DNA of 60,449 nucleotides, from assembly GCA_015063245.1 (NCBI GenBank), contig SUSV01000009.1, positions 1 to 60,449 of the forward strand. Direction: 5' to 3'. Below are positions 33,008-41,467 of the stretch, one piece after another. The position numbers and the translations under genes are program-made. The notes under the pieces were generated by a model. It saw nothing but the letters and a program-made list of their open reading frames with translations, was not told where the DNA came from and searched no databases. The stretch's first letter is position 1. The number at the start of each line of letters is the position of its first letter. The DNA is from Thermoplasmata archaeon. GTDB lineage: Archaea > Thermoplasmatota > Thermoplasmata > Methanomassiliicoccales > Methanomethylophilaceae.

Positions 33008-34164
33008 GCAAGCCATACTACAACAATCCGGATGCGGAGAACCTCCTGGAGATGAGGGGCGTCACATACTACTACGAAGGCAACAAGGCGCCTTCGCTGA
33101 GCGACGTGTCGCTCACCATCAAGAAGGGCGTCAAGACGGCGATCCTCGGAGGCAACGGTGCAGGAAAGTCCACCACATTCTACCACCTGAATGGTGTGGT
33201 GAAACCAGCCGAGGGAACCGTGCTCTACAGGGACATCCCGCTCAAATACAAGAAGAAGCACCGCAGGGAGCTCTGCTCCCATGTGGCGGTGGTCCTGCAG
33301 AATCCGGATGACCAGATATTCGGACAGACCGTCCTTGCCGATGCGGAATACGGTCCGATGAACATCGGTCTGCCCAAGGACGAGGTCCAGGAGAGGGCGA
33401 GGAGTGCCCTCGAGCAGGTCGGGCTTTGGGAGAAGAGGGATTCGAACTCGCTGCAGCTGTCGTACGGACAGAGGAAGAGGCTCTCGCTGGCAGGGGCGAT
33501 AGCGATGCATCCGGATGTCCTCATCATGGATGAGCCCACCGCCGGGCTCGATCCGCAGATGGCGTTGGAGCTCATGGAGCTGGCAGAGCAGCTCCACCAC
33601 AGCGGTATGGACATCGTGATGTCCACACATGATGTCGATCTGGCCTATATGTGGGCAGATGAGATCCATGTGCTCAGGAGATCGGAGAAGATCTATTCGG
33701 GGAAGCAGGAAGGGTTCTACTCGGACAGGGAGCTGGCGTATTCCGCAGGGCTGCTGGCCCCTTCTATGTTCCAGATCAACACAACGCTGTGCGGGCTCAG
33801 GGGAATCGATCCTGCACCGTATCCCAGGACTGAGCCCCAGCTCATCGCCAAGATGACTCCGGGGGCTGACAGAGGGCATCTCGACATCATCAAGGTCGAG
33901 GATGCGATCGATGGATCCCAGGTCTCGGAGCTCAGGGGAGCGGGAAAGATCGTAGGCATCTATGGAACGGGCACCCGCAAGCAGATCACCGAGAGCGGCA
34001 TAGGTGTCGACTTCATATTCGGCGGCTTCGAGTCATGCACATCGCAGGTCCTGAAGGGCAGGGATGCTGTGATCTTCTGCGATCCCGATTGCGCAGAGAT
34101 CATGGAAAAGAAAGCCAAGGAGCTGTCCGAGTTCGGAGAGCCTTTGGATTATTCTTTGTCCTGA
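33004..34164 (+). CDS. cbiO: Cobalt ECF transporter ATPase CbiO, second copy, with C-terminal extension
   Basis: This is the second, related ATPase of the cobalt importer, possibly forming a heterodimer with the first. The 386-residue protein has Walker A GGNGAGKST, VVLQNPDDQIF, signature LSYGQRKR, Walker B VLIMDEP and the switch histidine in STHDVD. A C-terminal domain of about 110 residues follows (GKIVGIYGTGTRKQ, then DFIFGGFESCTSQVLKG) and resembles that of the first copy. The GTG start at 33004 overlaps the previous stop as GTGA. It is the last gene of cbiMNQOO. Confidence 0.93.
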   Translation: MSKPYYNNPDAENLLEMRGVTYYYEGNKAPSLSDVSLTIKKGVKTAILGGNGAGKSTTFYHLNGVVKPAEGTVLYRDIPLKYKKKHRRELCSHVAVVLQNPDDQIFGQTVLADAEYGPMNIGLPKDEVQERARSALEQVGLWEKRDSNSLQLSYGQRKRLSLAGAIAMHPDVLIMDEPTAGLDPQMALELMELAEQLHHSGMDIVMSTHDVDLAYMWADEIHVLRRSEKIYSGKQEGFYSDRELAYSAGLLAPSMFQINTTLCGLRGIDPAPYPRTEPQLIAKMTPGADRGHLDIIKVEDAIDGSQVSELRGAGKIVGIYGTGTRKQITESGIGVDFIFGGFESCTSQVLKGRDAVIFCDPDCAEIMEKKAKELSEFGEPLDYSLS

Positions 34165-34197
34165 AAATAACACCAAACGCATATTTTTCTTGATTCA

Positions 34198-34287
34198 GTG
34201 TTACCTTCCGAATTCTTGAGTAACACGAATCCGATCATTTTAGCATACTTTAACACCATTCGGGGAAAGGTGCTACCTGAGTAGCAC
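34198..34287. repeat. Pair of related inverted repeats upstream of the P1B ATPase
   Basis: GTGTTAC/GTAACAC (34198-34226, 15-nt loop) and GTGCTAC/GTAGCAC (34270-34287, 4-nt loop) have near-identical arms, and both are followed by GAATC. They lie between the cobalt transporter and metal ATPase genes. They are good candidates for sites of one regulator; the second could also act as a hairpin. Confidence 0.5.
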
Positions 34288-34358
34288 GAATCTGGATATC
34301 GTATATAGCCAGACATCATGTTATTAATCGTACAAACTGATGTTTATCATTCGATAAG

Positions 34359-36215
34359 ATGAGTGCCTTGATGGACTTCCTGAAAGATGATGTTAAACGT
34401 TCCGTGTTACTGCTGATAGTGGCGGGAGCCTCATTGGTCGTCTCGTTCTTCTGGGGATCCGAGTTCATCGTCGACCCTGCATGGATCGCGATCATACTGT
34501 GCGGTGCGCCCATTCTGTGGGATGCTATAACCGGGCTCCTGATCAGGCACGATATCAAGGCCGATGTCCTCGTGGCTATTGCAATCGTAGCGGCTGTCTC
34601 GCTCCAGGAATGGTTCGCGGCAGGAGAGGTCGCACTTATCATGGAGATCGGAGGATTCCTCGAGGATTTCTCCGCCGCCAAGGCGAACAAGGGCATCGAG
34701 GCGCTGCAGAGCATGTCGCCCAAGACCGGAAGGGTCGTGGGCGGCGACGATGTGAAGGATGTACCCGTCGACGAGATCCAGGTCGGACAGACAGTAAGGG
34801 TGCTCCCGGGAGAGGCGGTCCCCGTGGACGGAAGGATCGTCATCGGGGAGACGTCGATCGACCAGTCGGTCATCACTGGCGAATCCATGCCTGTGGACAA
34901 GGTCGTCGGAGACAAGGTGTTCAGCGGTACCATCAACCAGATGGGTACCTTCGACATGGAGGTCGAGAAGACCGCGGAGGATTCATCCTTCCAGAAGATG
35001 GTCGGAATGGTCTCATCCATTGATGCGGAGAAGACGCGCATGGTGAGGATCGCGGACAGATGGGCGACATACCTTGTCGCGATAGTCATGGTCCTCGCTG
35101 TAGTCACCTATCTTCTCACAGAGGACATCTACCGTGCCGTCACCGTGTGCATCGTGTTCTGCCCCTGCGCATTCATCCTTGCAACTCCTACCGCTGTCGT
35201 GGCAGCCATCGGGAACCTCACCAAGCACGGGGTGCTCGTCAGGGACGGGGACACCTTGGAGAGGATGTCCGAGGTGGATACGATCGCATTCGACAAGACC
35301 GGCACCATCACCGAAGGTAGGCCCCAGGTGAAGTCGATGGAATCCGTTACGGATGAGGGCGAGCTCATCCGCATCGTCGCATCGGCGGAATCCGGGTCCG
35401 AGCATCCCTTGGCGAATGCCTTCGTCCAGTACGCCGACGGGAAAGGCATCAGGCATGCGAGGCCCGATTCCTTCAGAATGACAGTCGGGCGCGGCATCGA
35501 GGCCGTGGTGGACGGGAAGAAGGTGCTGATCGGGAACTCGAAGCTGATGGAGGAGTCGGGTGTCACCATCCCCGGCGACTCCGTCAGGACATCCGAGGAG
35601 CTGTATGCGGAAGGATGCACGGTCGTCTTCATCGCCGTGGATGGGGATTACTCAGGATACGTCTCATTCTCGGACTCCATCCGTCAGACCTCAAGGGACA
35701 CCGTATCGGGGCTGTCCTCCGAGGGTGTGAAGAGCATCCTCCTCACCGGTGACAACGACCGTGCGGCAGCACACATGGCCGCGGAAGCGGGAATAGAGGA
35801 TTACAGGGCCGAATGCAGGCCGGAGACCAAGGTCGAGGCCATAGAGGAGCTGCAGTCCGCTGAACACAAGGTCTGCATGGTGGGCGACGGTGTGAACGAC
35901 GCACCCGCCCTGAAGAAGGCATGGGTCGGCGTCGCCATGGGAACCACCGGAAGCGACATCGCGGCCGATGCATCCGATATCGTCCTGGTGAAGGACGGAT
36001 TGGATTCGCTGCCCCATCTGATAGGGTTGTCGAAGAAGATGATGAAGAAGGTCCGCTTCAACATCGGATTCTCGCTGACGTGGAACTTCATGGCGGTAGC
36101 ATTATCAGTCGTTGCGATCCTCGGCCCTGTCACGGGTGCGCTGGTGCACAACTTCGGTTCGGTCCTCGTCGTCGTGAACTCCGCCCTCCTGCTGATCTAC
36201 AGCAGGAAGGTCTGA
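34359..36215 (+). CDS. P1B-type heavy-metal transporting ATPase
   Basis: This is a P-type ATPase pumping a soft or transition metal across the membrane. The 618-residue protein has the actuator TGES motif (173-176), the metal-binding CPC in the sixth helix (268-270), the phosphorylation site DKTGT (312-316), SEHPL with the P1B histidine-proline pair, and GDGVNDAPAL. No N-terminal heavy-metal-associated domain is present. CPC occurs in both Cu+ and Zn2+/Cd2+ pumps, so the ion is unresolved. Paired inverted repeats upstream suggest regulated expression. Its stop abuts the convergent radical SAM gene. Confidence 0.92.
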   Translation: MSALMDFLKDDVKRSVLLLIVAGASLVVSFFWGSEFIVDPAWIAIILCGAPILWDAITGLLIRHDIKADVLVAIAIVAAVSLQEWFAAGEVALIMEIGGFLEDFSAAKANKGIEALQSMSPKTGRVVGGDDVKDVPVDEIQVGQTVRVLPGEAVPVDGRIVIGETSIDQSVITGESMPVDKVVGDKVFSGTINQMGTFDMEVEKTAEDSSFQKMVGMVSSIDAEKTRMVRIADRWATYLVAIVMVLAVVTYLLTEDIYRAVTVCIVFCPCAFILATPTAVVAAIGNLTKHGVLVRDGDTLERMSEVDTIAFDKTGTITEGRPQVKSMESVTDEGELIRIVASAESGSEHPLANAFVQYADGKGIRHARPDSFRMTVGRGIEAVVDGKKVLIGNSKLMEESGVTIPGDSVRTSEELYAEGCTVVFIAVDGDYSGYVSFSDSIRQTSRDTVSGLSSEGVKSILLTGDNDRAAAHMAAEAGIEDYRAECRPETKVEAIEELQSAEHKVCMVGDGVNDAPALKKAWVGVAMGTTGSDIAADASDIVLVKDGLDSLPHLIGLSKKMMKKVRFNIGFSLTWNFMAVALSVVAILGPVTGALVHNFGSVLVVVNSALLLIYSRKV

Positions 36216-36995
36216 TCATAACAATCTCAACCCTTTTTCGATGCAGGCATCCCTCACCGCCTCGACAGCGGCGGGGGAGCCGCTTATCCCCATACGTCTC
36301 ATCCTGCCGACGTCCACACCCCTCTCCTTGTACGGATCGATGAAGACCTCTTTGCAGCCTGTTTCGGCGATTGCTTCGACCAGCTCCATCTCATGTCCTT
36401 CCAATGTCGAGAGGACGGGTGCGATGAACACGCATGTCCTGATCCCGTTGTCAACCAGTTCTCTTAGCGCATCGAGGCGTTCCTGAGCGACAGGCGCGCC
36501 CGGTTCCGTCATCCTGCATATCCTGGGGTCGGTGTTCGTTATCGAGAATGCTACTGTGGAATCCATATCCCTCAAGAGGTCGATGTCCCTCAGGACCAGT
36601 GCGGATTTCGTGATTATGAACACGCTGCGCTTCTTCCTGTGAAGCAGTTCCAGACACAGCCGGCTCAATCTGAATCTCCCTTCGGCGGCCTGATAGGCAT
36701 CCGTGACGGAGCCCAGACCTATGGTCCCCTCGGTATAGTCCAGTTCCTTGTACAGCCTATCGACTATGTTCGCCTTCACACGCACGACCCTCCATGTGGA
36801 GGGGTCCTGATGGGTATGTCCCGGTGCGAAGCAGTAGACACAGCCGTGCTCGCATCCTATGTAGGGATTGAGAGTGTACTTCACCTCTCCCAGAACCGAA
36901 GGGTGCAGAGCCTTGCTGCATTGGACGATCTCATAGGGTCCGTCCCAGTCGGTGGCCTCCACATCGAAGTCCAGAAGTGTGGGGATATGGGCCAT
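36216..36995 (-). CDS. Radical SAM protein, SPL/Rv2578c-like
   Basis: This is a radical SAM enzyme with the cluster motif CEHGCVYC (C48, C52, C55). The 259-residue protein has the partial TIM barrel typical of the DNA repair photolyase-like/Rv2578c group (YTLNPYIGC, VVRVKANIVDRL, GSVTDAYQ, FIITKSALVLRD). The reaction is unknown. It lies 4 nt after the UvrA-like gene on the same strand, so the two are probably co-transcribed. A link to DNA damage or nucleic acid modification is therefore possible but unproven. Confidence 0.85.
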   Translation of the reverse strand: MAHIPTLLDFDVEATDWDGPYEIVQCSKALHPSVLGEVKYTLNPYIGCEHGCVYCFAPGHTHQDPSTWRVVRVKANIVDRLYKELDYTEGTIGLGSVTDAYQAAEGRFRLSRLCLELLHRKKRSVFIITKSALVLRDIDLLRDMDSTVAFSITNTDPRICRMTEPGAPVAQERLDALRELVDNGIRTCVFIAPVLSTLEGHEMELVEAIAETGCKEVFIDPYKERGVDVGRMRRMGISGSPAAVEAVRDACIEKGLRLL

Positions 36996-36999
36996 GATA

Positions 37000-39489
37000 T
37001 CAGATGTAGCGTCCGGTTACGCTTTCGGGACAGCCCCTCACCTCATCCGGGCTTCCGGCGACGACGATCCTGCCGCCCTCCTCCCCGCCTCCGGGTCCGA
37101 GGTCGACGATATAGTCAGCGCTGCCGATCACGTCGAGGTCATGCTCGATGACGATGACGGTGGCGTCCATGTCGATGAGATGCTGGAAGATGCCCATGAG
37201 GACCTTAACATCCAAGGGGTGCAGCCCGATGGTGGGCTCGTCGAAAACGAATATGGCATCGTTCTGCCCGTGGCCCATCTCGCTTGCCAGTTTGAGACGC
37301 TGTGCCTCACCTCCCGACAGGCCCGGCGTAGCCTCTCCGAGGGTCAGGTATCCCAAACCGACATCGTGCAGGACCTGCAGCCTGCTCCTGACCACCTTGA
37401 GGTCATCGCATGCCTTCAGAGCCTCGTAGACGCTCATCTCCATTATTTGAGGAAGCGACAGCTCGGTGCCGTCCTTCTTCTTTCTGGTGATCTTGAAGGT
37501 ACCCGGGCCGTAGCGGGATCCGCCGCATTCCGGACACGGGATGTCTACGTCGGGGAGGAACTGGACATCGAGGCTGATGGATCCCGTTCCGTCGCACAGC
37601 GGACATCTCTGCGAGCCGGTGTTGTATGATAGGTCCCCCGCCTTCACGCCCATCTCCTTGGCCTTCTCGGTCTTGGCGAACACCTTGCGGAGCTCGTCAT
37701 GGACGTTCGCGTATGTTGCGACGGTGGAACGGATGTTGATCCCGATAGGGGTTGCATCGATGAGCTTGACATGGTTGATGCCTTCGGCTTCGATCGACTC
37801 CACATGGTCAGGAAGGGGCTTCCCTGCGAGCAGAGATTCCAGGGCGGGGATGAGGCTGTCCAGGGCCATGGTGGTCTTCCCGCTCCCGGACACCCCGGTC
37901 ACAACGGTGAATCTGCCCTTCGGGATCCTGACGTTCAGCGGTTTCACTGTGTGGATGCCCCTCGTCCTCATCTCGATGGTCCCGAGGTCGAATAGTCTGT
38001 CCTTCGGGATCGTTTCCCTGAGACCGCCGTTGCCGGATTGAAGGAACTTCCCTATCCTTGAATCCTTGTTGTCCTTCAGGTCCTCGACCGTGCCCTCGGC
38101 TATGATGTAGCCTCCGTCGGCACCTGCCCCGGGACCCAGCTCGACTATCCAATCGGAACGTGCCAGCACCTGAGTGTCATGGTCGACCAATATGATGGAA
38201 TTGCCGTCCCTGACGAGATCGTCCATGACTCCGATAAGACCTTCGATGTTCGATGGATGAAGCCCGATAGACGGCTCATCCAGCACATAGAGTACCCCGG
38301 TCGTGCGGTTGCGCACCGACCTCGCTAGCTGTGTACGCTGCCTCTCCCCGGTGGACAGCGTCGATGAAGGACGATCCAGGGTGAGATATCCCAATCCGAG
38401 GTCCAGCAGGCGTCTCGAAGTGTCATGGAACGACTCGCATATGCTCTCCGCCATCGGTTTCATCTTGTCAGGCAGGGAATCGGGCACTCCGTCGACCCAC
38501 CTGTCCAGCTCGGACAGGGTCATCTCGCACGCTTTATCCAGGGAGATCCCTCTTAGAAGAGGCATGCGTGCCCTCTCGGAGAGCCTTGTCCCGTCGCAGC
38601 ATGGGCATCTGCCCATCTTCAGGAACCTCTCGACCCTCTTCATCCCCTTCTCGTCCTTGACCTTGGACAGGGCGTTCTCCACAGTGTATCTTGCGCTGTA
38701 ATAGGTGAAATCCATCTCGCCGGCGTTGCCGGACTTCTCGTTGTAATAGAGAAGATGATGTTTGTTCGGAGGGCCGTGGAGGACGAAATCCTTCTCCTTC
38801 TCCGTTAGATCCCTGAAGGGCACATCCGTGCGTACCCCGTTATCCCTGGCGATGTCCTTCATCAGCGACCACATGAGGGTCTGCCAGGGAGCCACCGCCC
38901 CCTCGTCGATCGTCTTGGAATCATCCGGGACTAGGGTGGATTCGTCCACCTCATGCACAACGCCGGTACCTCCGCATTCCTTGCATGCCCCGGAGCTGTT
39001 GAACGCCAGCTCCTCTGCCGAAGGCGGTGTGACGGTCGCACCGCATACCGGGCATTTAATGTCGATCATGGCGGCGAAGTCGATGTTGGGCTCCAGATAA
39101 TGCCCGTTCGGGCATCTGTGGTTAGCTAACCTTGAGAACATCAGCCTGAGGCTGTTCAGAAGCTCGGTTGAAGTTCCGAAGGTGCTCCTGATCCCGGGGA
39201 CGCCGGGGCGCTGATGCAATGCCAGAGCTGCAGGCACATAGCGTACATCATCCACCTCGGAACGGGATGCCTGGGTCATGCGTCTGCGCGTGTATGTGGA
39301 TAGGGCTTCGAGATAGCGCCTCGAGCCTTCCGAATAGAGAGTTCCGAGAGCCAATGACGATTTACCTGAGCCGGAAACCCCTGCGATCCCGACCACCTTA
39401 TTGAGCGGTATGTCCACATTGATGTTCTTCAGATTGTGGATTTTGGCGCCGCGAACCTCAATGTGGTCCGGAATCTCGATCTCTTTCAT
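37000..39489 (-). CDS. UvrA-like twin-ABC ATPase (short class)
   Basis: This is an excinuclease A-like protein of the shortened class (UvrA2/DrrC-like). The 829-residue product has two ABC modules: Walker A GVSGSGKSSLA near the N-terminus with signature LSTGERQR, and Walker A GVSGSGKTTMA with LSGGEAQR. It also has zinc-finger cysteines (CPVCGATV, CKECGGTG, CPLCDGTG, CPECGGSRY). It is shorter than canonical UvrA (about 940), as in forms lacking the UvrB-interaction region. No uvrB or uvrC is seen. I prefer the ATG at 39489; an upstream TTG at 39543 would overlap the preceding gene. The role may be damage sensing or drug tolerance. Confidence 0.87.
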   Translation of the reverse strand: MKEIEIPDHIEVRGAKIHNLKNINVDIPLNKVVGIAGVSGSGKSSLALGTLYSEGSRRYLEALSTYTRRRMTQASRSEVDDVRYVPAALALHQRPGVPGIRSTFGTSTELLNSLRLMFSRLANHRCPNGHYLEPNIDFAAMIDIKCPVCGATVTPPSAEELAFNSSGACKECGGTGVVHEVDESTLVPDDSKTIDEGAVAPWQTLMWSLMKDIARDNGVRTDVPFRDLTEKEKDFVLHGPPNKHHLLYYNEKSGNAGEMDFTYYSARYTVENALSKVKDEKGMKRVERFLKMGRCPCCDGTRLSERARMPLLRGISLDKACEMTLSELDRWVDGVPDSLPDKMKPMAESICESFHDTSRRLLDLGLGYLTLDRPSSTLSTGERQRTQLARSVRNRTTGVLYVLDEPSIGLHPSNIEGLIGVMDDLVRDGNSIILVDHDTQVLARSDWIVELGPGAGADGGYIIAEGTVEDLKDNKDSRIGKFLQSGNGGLRETIPKDRLFDLGTIEMRTRGIHTVKPLNVRIPKGRFTVVTGVSGSGKTTMALDSLIPALESLLAGKPLPDHVESIEAEGINHVKLIDATPIGINIRSTVATYANVHDELRKVFAKTEKAKEMGVKAGDLSYNTGSQRCPLCDGTGSISLDVQFLPDVDIPCPECGGSRYGPGTFKITRKKKDGTELSLPQIMEMSVYEALKACDDLKVVRSRLQVLHDVGLGYLTLGEATPGLSGGEAQRLKLASEMGHGQNDAIFVFDEPTIGLHPLDVKVLMGIFQHLIDMDATVIVIEHDLDVIGSADYIVDLGPGGGEEGGRIVVAGSPDEVRGCPESVTGRYI

Positions 39490-39517
39490 ACCGGTGCCAT
39501 GGGTGAGGTAGGATAAG

Positions 39518-40294
39518 TCATCTATGGCTGAGAGATTCCGCAATCCGTCTGTTCCTTTTCTCCACGAAGTCGAGACTGCAGTCTATCCAATGAAGGTATT
39601 CGTCCACATTCTTCGGAAGCGGATTAGCCTCCCACAATTTGGTGTCGAGCCACATTTTGACCTCTGAATAATCGGATTCGACGCAGTCCTGGAGAAGGAA
39701 GAAATCGACATACCTCTTGAAGTCAACGAAGAGGTCGAAGAACCATCTGTCCTTTTCCAGAGCATCCCTCAGCGGGCTATCGAGACCCTCATAGTATCTG
39801 CGGATGCATTCCAAGGTGAGGTCCCACCTGTCGCATATCCTGGTGGAGCCTCCTCTCATCTGATTGATGCTCTGCGGATGCTTCGGGAAGATGATCGAAC
39901 CTCCGATGGTATACGTCCTGCGTATGACAGATTCCATCCAGCTCCGGTAATCATCCATGCTTGCAGCCACGCTGTCGATCAGTTCCCTGCATTTGGCGTA
40001 TCTGAATCCAGTGGTGATGGAATCGCTGGCGAATCTGTGCTCTCCCCACCTCAGGTAATCGGGCAGGTACCATTCCTTCAGCTCCAGCATCTGACCGTTA
40101 GGGAGCACCTTGCTCCATAGGATGCTGTGATAGCGGCGAAGCGTCGCGCTGTGGGAATCGGGGTCGTTGCCGCAGTAGCCCAAGCCGTCCTTGTGCTCCC
40201 AGAAACCGTCCCAGAAATGTATGGTGTCGGTAGTGAAGTCGAAGGATGTGTCAATCTGCATCGTGTATCGATTGATGTGGGCGTATTTCAGCAT
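39518..40294 (-). CDS. DUF6994-like hypothetical protein
   Basis: This 258-residue soluble protein has an aromatic-rich sequence (SFDFTTDTIHFWDGFW, HSILWSKVLPNGQMLEL, WDLTLECIRRYYEG). It matches my memory of the DUF6994 family, found scattered in gut microbes, with no known function. The ATG at 40294 is about 25 bp from a TATA element shared with the divergent zinc-ribbon gene; an ATG at 40261 is also possible. It lies upstream of the UvrA-like gene with a short gap. Confidence 0.75.
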   Translation of the reverse strand: MLKYAHINRYTMQIDTSFDFTTDTIHFWDGFWEHKDGLGYCGNDPDSHSATLRRYHSILWSKVLPNGQMLELKEWYLPDYLRWGEHRFASDSITTGFRYAKCRELIDSVAASMDDYRSWMESVIRRTYTIGGSIIFPKHPQSINQMRGGSTRICDRWDLTLECIRRYYEGLDSPLRDALEKDRWFFDLFVDFKRYVDFFLLQDCVESDYSEVKMWLDTKLWEANPLPKNVDEYLHWIDCSLDFVEKRNRRIAESLSHR

Positions 40295-40317
40295 TGACTC
40301 GTATCTGTAGCTAACCG

Positions 40318-40326
40318 CTTATAATC
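40318..40326. promoter_or_regulatory. Shared TATA box between DUF6994 and zinc-ribbon genes
   Basis: CTTATAATC is about 25-28 bp from the minus-strand ATG at 40294 and about 24 bp from the plus-strand ATG at 40346. It is the only TATA candidate in a 51-bp gap, so both genes probably share it and give leaderless mRNAs. Confidence 0.55.
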
Positions 40327-40345
40327 AGAAATGCATGTTCCATCC

Positions 40346-40825
40346 ATGGCACTGGTGTCAATGAAATGCCCCGAATGCGGCGCGTCCCTCGAGATGGACG
40401 ACAGCATGGAGTTCGGAACGTGTGAATTCTGTGGAACGAAGGTAGCAGTGGAGCATTCCGAGAACACGGTAGACGATTCTGTCGAGAAGCCCGCCGAGAC
40501 CGTACCTAAACAGAAGTACAGGTGTGAGATGGTGAGGCTCAAAGGCCGCAACGATACTAGGGCCAAGTTCTACGTGACGATAGACGGTCTGGAGTTGGGC
40601 CTGCTCAGCCAGGGCTCTAAGAAGCCGATGAGGCTCTCGGAGGGCACCCATACGATGGTCATCCAGCTCCGCGGATTCAACGATTTCTCCGCCACGTTCA
40701 ACATCGATTCGGAGACCAGGCTGGTGACAGGTCTTCAGGGTGCCTGGAGAAGGCAGATCTACCTCAGGTCGGAGCCTTTGGAGCCTGTCCAAGAGAAAGT
40801 TCAGGAAGAAGAGAGCAAAGAATGA
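40346..40825 (+). CDS. Zinc-ribbon protein of unknown function
   Basis: This 159-residue protein starts with a zinc ribbon (CPECG...CEFCG, residues 8-30), an acidic linker, and a beta-rich domain (MVRLKGRNDTRAKFYVTIDG, then GTHTMVIQLRGF) resembling PEGA-like or carbohydrate-binding beta sandwiches. No named family is recognised with confidence. The ATG at 40346 is set by TATA spacing; an ATG five codons upstream is in frame. It precedes the GyrI-like gene by 12 nt. Confidence 0.75.
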   Translation: MALVSMKCPECGASLEMDDSMEFGTCEFCGTKVAVEHSENTVDDSVEKPAETVPKQKYRCEMVRLKGRNDTRAKFYVTIDGLELGLLSQGSKKPMRLSEGTHTMVIQLRGFNDFSATFNIDSETRLVTGLQGAWRRQIYLRSEPLEPVQEKVQEEESKE

Positions 40826-40837
40826 CGGGGGGTCATC

Positions 40838-41467
40838 TTGGCATTCGATTTCAAGAAGGAATTCAGGGAATTCTATCTTCCGCCGGCAGAACCTGTGCTG
40901 ATCGACCTTCCTGCGATGAACTTCGTAGCCGTCAGAGGGGAGGGAGATCCGAATATCCCGGACGGGGATTATCAGCATGCGCTCGAGTTGCTGTACGCCA
41001 TCTCGTTCACCATCAAGATGAGCAAGATGGACGACCACAGGATAGAGGGTTACTTCGATTACGTGGTCCCGCCTCTGGAAGGTCTGTGGACACAGGACGG
41101 GGCCGATTCCATCGATCTCGGCAGGAAGGATGATCTGGAATGGATATCGATGATACGCCTTCCAGACTTCGTGACGAAAAATGAGTTCGATTGGGCTGTC
41201 GCGGAGGTATCAAGGAAGAAAGGCCTCGACACCGAGAGGGCGGAGTTCTTCACCTACAGGGAGGGGCTGTGCGTCCAATGCATGCACATCGGCTCCTATG
41301 ACGAGGAGGCATCCACGATGGAGCTGATGCACAGGTTCATTGACGATAGCGGGTATGCTGCGGATATCGGCGAGAGGATGCATCACGAGATCTACCTCTC
41401 CGATCCCAGAAGGGTAGCTCCTGAGAAGCTGAAGACCGTGCTCCGCACGCCTGTAAGAAGGCTTTGA
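40838..41467 (+). CDS. GyrI-like small-molecule binding domain protein
   Basis: The 209-residue protein is a stand-alone GyrI-like (AraC effector/SOUL-like) domain, a fold that binds or hydrolyses hydrophobic small molecules. Its signature pieces are FVAVRGEGDPNIPDG near 32-46, EGYFDYVVPPLEGLW, and a C-terminal MHHEIYLSDPRRVAPEKLKT. A TTG at 40838 is the only plausible start, with GGGGGG upstream. The stop overlaps the next start as TTGA. Its ligand is unknown. Confidence 0.85.
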   Translation: MAFDFKKEFREFYLPPAEPVLIDLPAMNFVAVRGEGDPNIPDGDYQHALELLYAISFTIKMSKMDDHRIEGYFDYVVPPLEGLWTQDGADSIDLGRKDDLEWISMIRLPDFVTKNEFDWAVAEVSRKKGLDTERAEFFTYREGLCVQCMHIGSYDEEASTMELMHRFIDDSGYAADIGERMHHEIYLSDPRRVAPEKLKTVLRTPVRRL

